Positions 6,179 to 11,225 of a DNA stretch of 11,225 nt are shown piece by piece. Where the stretch lies: positions 1 to 11,225 of the forward strand of contig CAZVYJ010000078.1 of the NCBI GenBank assembly GCA_964631565.1. The letters are read 5' to 3'. Within the stretch, counting starts at the first letter, position 1. Each line of letters begins with the position of its first letter. The notes beneath the pieces were generated by a model. That model was not told the DNA's origin. It did no database searches and saw only the letters and a list, made by a program, of their open reading frames with translations. Source of the stretch: CAZVYJ01 sp964631565 (GTDB taxonomy: Bacteria > Planctomycetota > Phycisphaerae > SM23-33). The position numbers were made by a program, and so were the translations under genes.

Positions 6179-6634
6179 TCACTGACCGTTTTGCAGGGCT
6201 TGAAGCACCTGGCCTGCGATTTCCTTCGACATGCGGAACATCTTGCAGTGCGCGGCGTGATCGTAGCGCTTCTCAAACGGCATCTTGTCGATCCCGTAGC
6301 GGTTCTTCACTCGCCGCCCGAAGGCGCCCATGACACCAGCCACGGTGTTCCAGTCGGCCTCGGGCTTGTCGCTGATGGCCGAGGCGAGATCATGCACACT
6401 CACCCACGCGCCGGCTTTGTCAGCCATCGCCTTGAGCACGTCTCGCATCGCCTGCGGCGACTCCTGGACCATCCGGCGAACACGGGCCGAAGTCCAGTCG
6501 CCGGTGTCCTCGGCAGGCTCCGTCGGCGTGCTTGTTGCCGTGGGCGACGCACTCTCCAACTGAGCGATGAACCCGTAGACCTTCGAGAGGTGATGCTTGG
6601 GAACCATGACTGCGACCAGTTCGTTATCGACCAT
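6179..6634 (-). CDS. Inserted 'moron' gene; putative winged-helix protein
   Basis: This 151-residue protein is the only convincing minus-strand gene. It starts at ATG 6634-6632 with TAAGGAGA (plus-strand 6641-6648) as ribosome binding site. Residues 1-27 (VAVMVPKHHLSKVYGFIAQL) form a small domain. Residues 28-46 are a Ser/Thr/Pro linker, and 47-151 are a helical domain with W-V-S-V-H-D-L-A-S-A-I and G-A-F-G-R-R-V-K-N-R-Y-G (103-114), ending in a likely beta hairpin. The order helices, H-D-L-A helix, basic G-R-R-V-K-N-R helix, hairpin looks like a winged-helix DNA-binding fold, though I cannot name the family with certainty. It has its own promoter with tandem repeats that could be its operator. 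Likely expressed independently of late genes, for regulation or lysogen fitness. Confidence 0.75.
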   Translation of the reverse strand: MVDNELVAVMVPKHHLSKVYGFIAQLESASPTATSTPTEPAEDTGDWTSARVRRMVQESPQAMRDVLKAMADKAGAWVSVHDLASAISDKPEADWNTVAGVMGAFGRRVKNRYGIDKMPFEKRYDHAAHCKMFRMSKEIAGQVLQALQNGQ

Positions 6635-6660
6635 TGCCTGTCTCCTTAGAATGGGTTGCT

Positions 6661-6705
6661 TACTTTAACGTACTATAGCGTATGCTCAACGTAAGTCAAC
6701 GTAAA
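6661..6705. repeat. Four tandem repeats of about 10 bp overlapping the promoter
   Basis: On the plus strand the units are TACTTTAACG (6661-6670), TACTATAGCG (6671-6680), TATGCTCAACG (6681-6691) and TAAGTCAACG (6692-6701), followed by a partial TAAA. The shared core is TA at the start and A(A/G)CG at the end. The period of 10-11 bases equals one helical turn, so all units face the same side of the DNA. They span both promoter hexamers, which suggests an operator array for a repressor, most simply the product of the minus-strand gene. Confidence 0.65.
6672..6699 (-). promoter_or_regulatory. Sigma70-like promoter of the minus-strand gene
   Basis: Read on the minus strand, TTGACT (6699-6694) and TATAGT (6677-6672) each match the consensus in 5 of 6 positions and are 16 bases apart. 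The predicted transcription start near 6664 gives a leader of about 30 bases with the TAAGGAGA ribosome binding site. The local sequence is clearly more AT-rich than the surrounding genes. Confidence 0.7.
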
Positions 6706-6804
6706 TCTTCTAAAGCTTAGACTATGCTTTCTATGGAAACGGCGATAAAAGCCTATGAGGTCGAGAGTTACGCGAGCGTTAGCAACTGAGGATTTTTTTG
6801 AGCT
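6706..6804. other. Intergenic segment before the tape measure gene
   Basis: This segment separates the repeat array from the tape measure start. It contains no reading frame of note. Near its end TGAGGA at 6787-6792 can serve as a ribosome binding site 12 bases before ATG 6805, and T7 at 6793-6799 forms the spacer. I see no convincing plus-strand promoter here, so the tape measure gene is probably transcribed by read-through across the inserted gene. Confidence 0.5.
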
Positions 6805-6829
6805 ATGCCACAAGCAGGAGCCATCCGAG
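6805..6829 (+). repeat. Second copy of the duplicated tape-measure start (in use)
   Basis: This is the functional copy of the 25-bp repeat, encoding MPQAGAIR at the start of the tape measure protein. It ends codons 2-4 in A where the 6056 copy has G, so the protein is unchanged. Recombination between the two copies would remove the minus-strand gene and reconnect the tape measure to the strong ribosome binding site at 6041-6049. Confidence 0.75.
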
Positions 6830-8820
6830 CCGGTCGGGCCTTCGTCGAGCTTTTCGCCGACGACTCGAAGCTCGTGCGCGGTCTGAAGCGGGCGTCGTCC
6901 AAGCTCAAGGCGTTCGGCGAGTCGGTCCGCAACATGGGCCTCAAGATCGCCGGCCTGGGCACGGCCATCGCGACGCCGCTGCTGGCGTCCACCAAGGTCT
7001 TCGCCAAGATGGGCGACGACCTGGCGAAGATGTCCGCCCGGACGGGCTTCACCGTCGAAACGCTCTCGGAACTCGGTTTCGCCGCGGACCTGTCCGGCGC
7101 GAGCATGGAGGTGCTGGAGAACGGCATCCGCAAGATGCAGCGGACGCTGGTGGACGCCGCAACCGGCATGGCCAGCGCCCAAGAGGCCCTTGCCATGCTG
7201 GGCCTTACCGTCGCCGACCTCGACCAACTCTCGCCCGATCAGCAGTTCAAGCTCATCGCCGACCGGCTCGCGCAGATAGAAGACCCGACACTCCGCGCAG
7301 CCGCGGCCATGAAAATCTTCGGCCAGTCCGGCACTAAACTTCTGCCGATGCTTTCAGGCGGCGCCGCAGGCATTGAGGAATTGCAGAAACAGGCCCGCAA
7401 GCTGGGGCTGACCATGAGCAACGAGGACGCCAGGGCGGCAGAGAAGTTCGCAGACGCGATGGACGTTCTCTGGAAGGTGATTAAACAGGGTGTCTTTGTG
7501 GTCGGCTCCGCCCTTGTGCCCGTGTTATCGCAGGTTGCGCAATGGATGACAAAAACCGCCGCCGCCGCGTCGCGGTGGATAAAGCAGAACAGGGAGTTGA
7601 TAGTCACAATCCTTAAGGTCGCCGTGGGCATCATCGCAGCCGGTGTGGCGATTGTCGCGTTGGGCTACGTCATCATCGGCCTGGCGAAGGTTCTGGCGGT
7701 CCTGGCGACGGTCATTACCGGCGTCGGCACTGCACTGAAAATCCTCGGGGCCGTCCTGGTCTGGATGGTATCCCCTATAGGCCTGGTGATAACGGCCGTG
7801 GTTGCGCTCGGCGCCTACATCCTCTACGCCACCGGCATGGGCGCAAAGGCATTGGGCTGGCTTGGAAAACGTTTCGAGACGCTGCGTGATGATGCGGTGG
7901 CGTCGTACCAGGGCATCGCAGATGCACTGGCTGCCGGCGACATCGGTCTGGCGGCGAAGATACTGTGGCTGGCGCTCAAGATGGAGTGGCAGCGCGGCAT
8001 CAACTTCCTGGAAAAAGCCTGGCTGAACTTCCGCAACTTTTTCATACGAATAGCCTACGGCGCGTTCTACGGGGCGCTTGCGGCGCTGGAGATAGTCTGG
8101 CACGGCCTGGAGGTCGCGTGGATAGAGACGACCGCATTCCTCTCCAAGACCTGGACGAAGTTCACCTCGTGGGTTCAGAAAGCGTGGAACTGGTGCGGCA
8201 ACAAGCTCACCAAGGCGTGGAACTGGGTCAAATCGCAGTTCGATTCCGACTTCGACAAGGATGCCGCCAACGCCGCGGCCGACCAAGCCTATGAAGCCGC
8301 CACCCGGGAAATCGATGCCGAGACGGAAAAGACGCTCAATGAACGTGAGGCCAAGAGAAAAAGCGAACGCGAGCAGTCCAAGGAAGAACACGACGCGACG
8401 CTCTCTGAGATAGGCCGCCAGTACGAAGACAAGAACCGCGAGCTGGATGAAGAGTACACCCGCAAGATGAACAAGTCCGAGGATGAGCTCAAAAAGGCCC
8501 GCCAGGAATGGCAGAACGCCATAGACGAAGCTCGCAAGAAACGCAAAGCGAAGGAAGATGAAGACGCAAGGCTGGACAGGATGCAGTCGGCGGATGACCT
8601 CCTTAACAAGGTGCAAGGCAGTCTGGCCGGCCTGGGCGACCTGCTGGACCAGGCTGCGAAGAAAACCATCGGTGCGGCCGGCACGTTCAACGCTGCTGCA
8701 TTGCTGAGCCTGCAGGCGGGCGGAGCCGACGACCGCATCGCAAACGCCACAGAGCGTACTGCCAAGGGTGTCGAGGGTCTCCGCAAGGATGTAAAGAACA
8801 ACAAAGCGGAGTTTGTATAA
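6805..8820 (+). CDS. Tail tape measure protein
   Basis: This 671-residue protein sets tail length and is threaded through the tail tube during DNA injection. It begins with AGRAFVELFADDSKLVRGLK, the standard opening of TP901-type tape measures, followed by helical sequence with G-D-D-L-A-K-M-S-A-R-T-G-F and an A-M-K-I-F-G-Q-S-G-T-K-L-L-P-M motif. Residues about 273-345 are strongly hydrophobic and probably hold two to three membrane-interacting segments. A Trp-rich repeat region with KAWNW twice lies at about 434-475, and a highly charged coiled coil at about 491-592. The first eight codons duplicate 6056-6080, and the start is separated from the upstream operon by the inserted gene. The first 157 codons contain no ATA; from codon 158 on ATA is common, a sign of recombination within the gene. 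Confidence 0.9.
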   Translation: MPQAGAIRAGRAFVELFADDSKLVRGLKRASSKLKAFGESVRNMGLKIAGLGTAIATPLLASTKVFAKMGDDLAKMSARTGFTVETLSELGFAADLSGASMEVLENGIRKMQRTLVDAATGMASAQEALAMLGLTVADLDQLSPDQQFKLIADRLAQIEDPTLRAAAAMKIFGQSGTKLLPMLSGGAAGIEELQKQARKLGLTMSNEDARAAEKFADAMDVLWKVIKQGVFVVGSALVPVLSQVAQWMTKTAAAASRWIKQNRELIVTILKVAVGIIAAGVAIVALGYVIIGLAKVLAVLATVITGVGTALKILGAVLVWMVSPIGLVITAVVALGAYILYATGMGAKALGWLGKRFETLRDDAVASYQGIADALAAGDIGLAAKILWLALKMEWQRGINFLEKAWLNFRNFFIRIAYGAFYGALAALEIVWHGLEVAWIETTAFLSKTWTKFTSWVQKAWNWCGNKLTKAWNWVKSQFDSDFDKDAANAAADQAYEAATREIDAETEKTLNEREAKRKSEREQSKEEHDATLSEIGRQYEDKNRELDEEYTRKMNKSEDELKKARQEWQNAIDEARKKRKAKEDEDARLDRMQSADDLLNKVQGSLAGLGDLLDQAAKKTIGAAGTFNAAALLSLQAGGADDRIANATERTAKGVEGLRKDVKNNKAEFV

Positions 8821-8822
8821 AA

Positions 8823-9632
8823 ATGTCGCTGACACTAACTGAAAAACTCGACAGCCGCAGGTGGCTTACAGGCGACAACGCATCGGTCGAGATGTCTTAC
8901 ATCCTGATAGGTACAAGCGATGATGCAACCGCAAAGGCTCTTGTCGAAAGCTCCACGGCCGAGACGTATAACGGCCTGATTCGCCAGTCGATAGACCTCG
9001 AGCCGCAGTGGGTCGATACGACCACGGGCCGGGGCCAGTGGGACGTCACTGTCCGCTACGGCGTCAAGGAGCCGAAAGAGGTTGGCGAGTCGAGTTTCAG
9101 CTTCGATACCGGCGGCGGCTCGCAGCACATAACCCAGAGCATCCAGACCATCAACAAATACGCCCCGGCCGGCAAGACGGCGCCGGACTTCAAAGGCGCA
9201 ATCGGCGTCACGCATGACAGCGTCGAAGGCGTGGATATAACGGTCCCCGTCTACAACTTCTCGGAAACCCACTACCTTGCCGACGCTGTGGTAACTGAAG
9301 CCTATAAGGCGACGCTGTTCAATCTGACAGGCAAGACCAATAACGCTCCGTTCAAAGGCCTTGCCGCCGGCGAATGTTTGTTCCTGGGCGCATCCGGCTC
9401 GAAGCGAGGGGCCGAGGACTGGGAGATAGCCTTCCGCTTCGCAGCCAGCCCGAACCGCACCGGCATCACGGTCGGCGAGATAACCGGCATCGAGAAAAAA
9501 GGCTGGGAGTATATGTGGGTCCGCTACGCAGACAGCGAAGACGCAACCGCCAAGGCCTTAGTCAAGAAGCCGGTCGCCGTCTATATCGAGAAGGTCTATG
9601 AAGAAGACAACTTCGCCGCCTTGGGGATATAG
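8823..9632 (+). CDS. Tail-associated protein of unknown function with an internal repeat
   Basis: This 269-residue protein starts at ATG 8823, two bases after the tape measure stop, with GGAG at 8808-8811. It looks mostly beta (WDVTVRYG, DITVPVYNFSETHYL, WEIAFRFAASPNR, WEYMWVRY) with few charged helices, as expected of distal tail or baseplate proteins, which usually follow the tape measure. A ten-residue motif S-D/E-D-A-T-A-K-A-L-V occurs at 32-41 and again at 238-247, each after a short aromatic strand (SYILIGT and YMWVRY), suggesting two related subdomains. There is no signal peptide or membrane helix. Seven ATA codons place it in the ATA-rich block. I do not recognise a named family. Confidence 0.65.
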   Translation: MSLTLTEKLDSRRWLTGDNASVEMSYILIGTSDDATAKALVESSTAETYNGLIRQSIDLEPQWVDTTTGRGQWDVTVRYGVKEPKEVGESSFSFDTGGGSQHITQSIQTINKYAPAGKTAPDFKGAIGVTHDSVEGVDITVPVYNFSETHYLADAVVTEAYKATLFNLTGKTNNAPFKGLAAGECLFLGASGSKRGAEDWEIAFRFAASPNRTGITVGEITGIEKKGWEYMWVRYADSEDATAKALVKKPVAVYIEKVYEEDNFAALGI

Positions 9633-9635
9633 GCA

Positions 9636-10427
9636 ATGGGCGATATGCTGCGAAAAGTAAAATCCGGCGACCCGCTCAGAATACCGGCCGCTACGTTCAA
9701 TACATTCATCGACGCGGCGAGAGACTATCTCGGCCGCAGGCAGCAGAGCACGCGCAGGGACAGGCCGGCGTTCAGGCAGAGCGGGATTGTCCTTGTCCGG
9801 AACGACAGCGGCTCCGACCGCGAACGATTCGATATACTCGGTGTAGACGGCCCTGTATTTACGCCCGATGCGGACGAAGACGCCTTCAAGAACGCAGTGG
9901 CTCTGGCAGGCGTCACGCCAAGCGAATCGACACACAAAGGCTCGTTTGCCGTCCTGCTGGAGCCTGCCGCAGCCGGCGAATTCGCACAAGCTTGCCTTGA
10001 CGGCGTGTGCATCGCCAAAGTTGACGTGGGCGACGCTTCCTATACCTACGCCGAGATAACAGGCGGCGATTGCTCCAGGCTGGCGGCCGCCGGCCGCGGC
10101 TCCGCCCGCATCCTGTGGAAAGAGTCCGGCACCGGCCTTAAGTGGGCTGTGGTCAAGCTCGCCACGCCGGCAGGGCCGGGGAGTTTCCCCGCAAGGATCA
10201 CATCTGTTGCCGGCTCCGGCGTGTACGAGGCAATTGAACAGACCGTCGTTGCCAGCGGTGCGCTTGGCGACAAGACCGACGCCGAGGCAATCACCGTCTA
10301 CAACATGGCCCAGCGCTGCGGGCCGGGCAGCACATCGGCCCTGAAGATAGACCAGGTTGTCCTGGTCACTGAAGTTGACGGCGAATACTGGTGCGACAGG
10401 CCCACCAACGCGATTTATAAGGATTAG
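9636..10427 (+). CDS. Hypothetical phage structural protein
   Basis: This 263-residue protein starts at ATG 9636, three bases after the previous stop. It opens with LRKVKSGDPLRIPAATFNTF and IDAARDYLGRR, a start I associate with uncharacterised tail-region proteins of planctomycete prophages. A central part with repeated short beta strands (FDILGVDGPVF, GSFAVLLEPA, GVCIAKVDVGDAS) follows, then A-R-I-L-W-K-E-S-G-T-G-L-K-W-A-V-V-K-L. The C-terminal third contains FPARITSVAGSGVYEAIEQ and ends with V-V-L-V-T-E-V-D-G-E-Y-W-C-D-R-P. The alternation of strands suggests a virion protein, perhaps baseplate or fibre. The next gene starts four bases after its stop. Function not known. Confidence 0.6.
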   Translation: MGDMLRKVKSGDPLRIPAATFNTFIDAARDYLGRRQQSTRRDRPAFRQSGIVLVRNDSGSDRERFDILGVDGPVFTPDADEDAFKNAVALAGVTPSESTHKGSFAVLLEPAAAGEFAQACLDGVCIAKVDVGDASYTYAEITGGDCSRLAAAGRGSARILWKESGTGLKWAVVKLATPAGPGSFPARITSVAGSGVYEAIEQTVVASGALGDKTDAEAITVYNMAQRCGPGSTSALKIDQVVLVTEVDGEYWCDRPTNAIYKD

Positions 10428-10431
10428 CTTC

Positions 10432-11225
10432 ATGGGGTGGACGAACGGCAGCGGAGACCCGAAACGTGTCACGGCCACAGACTACGCCTGCGACGACGAT
10501 TTCCGCGAAATAGCCGAAGCGCTCAATCGTAGGCGTCGGATTCTGTTTTTCGGCGAGCATGATTATTCCGGCTTGTTCGAGCCTGACGAATATATCGGCC
10601 GCCAGCCCATCGCTTCCCACAGCCCGCCGCCTTACCGCGCGCTGCGGCCGGAATTCGATTATATCATCAATAACTTTGCAGGCCTTGGCGGCAACCCGCC
10701 CACTCCGGCAGATATGCATTGGCTCTGGCCGGAAGCCGACAGCGACGAAGACAAGCGGATTATTACCGCAGCGCCGGAGGCCGGCGAGGTCAACTTTTTC
10801 GCCAGGATGAACGGCACATCCGGCTGGACCGACCCGGCACTGGATGCAAGCACGTACATTCGCACGATTCATATGAACGAGATGCGCTGGGGAATCGAAC
10901 ACCTGAGGCGAGGACACTTGCGGGTGCCGATTTATTTTACAGCCGGGCTGCTCTCTCTGCTGCCGGACGATGCGTGGGTCGGCGAAACTCTGGCCAACAA
11001 CGGCACGGACGAACTGCGGAGCGCAGGCTACGCGATACTGAGCATCGCCGATTCCCCGCCGCGCGGACTTGCGGACGTGGCGGTCCGCGGCACATCCGAG
11101 ATTCGCATTACCGCCAGCGAAGATTGCACGGTCGAACTCGGCCGCTGCATTCGTGAGATAGACTTCGCAGATGACCCGCCGACATGGAACAAGTACGCGC
11201 CCAACCAGGGCCTGTCATGGGATAC
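10432..11225 (+). CDS. Hypothetical tail-region protein (3' partial)
   Basis: An open frame runs from ATG 10432 to the window edge without a stop, giving at least 264 residues. AAGGA at 10419-10423, 8 bases upstream, supports the start. It begins MGWTNGSGDPKRVTATDYAC and continues through F-R-E-I-A-E-A-L-N-R-R-R-R-I-L-F-F. A long helical/polar part contains M-H-W-L-W-P-E-A-D and M-N-E-M-R-W-G-I-E-H-L-R-R-G, and then a beta-like part (LADVAVRGTSEIRITASE, VELGRCIREIDF). There is no membrane segment. Position after the tape measure and two tail proteins makes a tail tip or fibre component likely, but no domain is recognised. ATA codons occur as in its neighbours. Confidence 0.65.
   Translation, partial: MGWTNGSGDPKRVTATDYACDDDFREIAEALNRRRRILFFGEHDYSGLFEPDEYIGRQPIASHSPPPYRALRPEFDYIINNFAGLGGNPPTPADMHWLWPEADSDEDKRIITAAPEAGEVNFFARMNGTSGWTDPALDASTYIRTIHMNEMRWGIEHLRRGHLRVPIYFTAGLLSLLPDDAWVGETLANNGTDELRSAGYAILSIADSPPRGLADVAVRGTSEIRITASEDCTVELGRCIREIDFADDPPTWNKYAPNQGLSWD

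Noticed and set aside
6179..6634. Transposon or insertion sequence at the tape measure start
   Set aside because: No transposase-like motifs and no terminal inverted repeats are seen. The 25-bp duplication is coding-matched and diverged only at silent positions, unlike a simple target-site duplication.
6766..6799. Intrinsic terminator just before the tape measure gene (weak inverted repeat followed by T7)
   Set aside because: The possible stem AGTT/AACT with inner ACGC/GCGT has a four-base bulge and a two-base loop, so it is too unstable. Termination here would also block the tape measure gene.
6056..6804. Self-splicing intron or intein interrupting the tape measure gene
   Set aside because: The downstream part has its own ATG and duplicated first codons, so no splicing is needed. 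No homing endonuclease motif or intein splice residues are visible.
7525..8835. 436-codon open frame on the minus strand within the tape measure gene
   Set aside because: It is a mirror of the tape measure coding sequence; its hydrophobic look comes from the reverse complement of the Lys/Glu-rich coiled coil (LLLF-type residues).
9558..10478. 306-codon open frame on the minus strand
   Set aside because: It mirrors the 9636 gene and its flanks; the plus-strand frames have correct spacing and ribosome binding sites.
1..11225. CRISPR arrays, tRNA or rRNA genes
   Set aside because: No regularly spaced long direct repeats and no tRNA-like cloverleaf or rRNA sequence was noticed on either strand; a dedicated scan was not possible.

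Overview
The window is part of the late structural region of a tailed, probably siphovirus-type, bacteriophage or prophage. Nearly every gene lies on the plus strand in tightly packed, mostly overlapping order. There is no integrase, lysis-lysogeny switch, tRNA or att site in view, so whether this is a free phage or a prophage cannot be decided. The DNA is GC-rich, and several proteins (the tail-chaperone extension, the 9636 gene and the 84-residue protein) resemble uncharacterised proteins I associate with prophages of Planctomycetota. That host assignment is an inference from memory, not a search result.

Layout. Bases 2-2235 hold the capsid and neck block: a Mu gpT-like major capsid protein (5' partial), a DUF2190-like decoration protein, a putative head-tail connector, a small coiled-coil/TM protein and a tail-terminator-like protein. 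Bases 2232-3690 hold a small virion-like protein, a glycine-rich adhesin-like protein and a helical partner-like protein. Bases 3687-5276 hold an HK97 gp10-like protein, the tail tube and a tail assembly chaperone whose second part lies in the -1 frame without a usable start. Bases 5278-6052 look like a lysis cassette (LLH-type holin candidate, 51-residue TM protein, lipoprotein). Bases 6805-8820 are the tape measure gene, followed by two tail proteins of unknown function and a third, 3'-truncated gene that runs off the window.

The most notable spot is 6056-6829. The first eight codons of the tape measure gene occur twice, about 750 bp apart, as a 25-bp imperfect repeat whose three differences are all synonymous third-position changes. 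Between the copies sits the only minus-strand gene of the window. It has its own strong sigma70-like promoter, a good ribosome binding site, and four tandem repeats of about 10 bp covering the promoter. This looks like a self-contained, autoregulated 'moron' inserted at the tape-measure start codon. It encodes a 151-residue protein with a plausible winged-helix C-terminal half.

Codon use is also mosaic. ATA isoleucine codons are rare in 2-2231 and 3687-7275 but frequent in 2232-3690 and from 7276 to the end, with one switch falling inside the tape measure gene.
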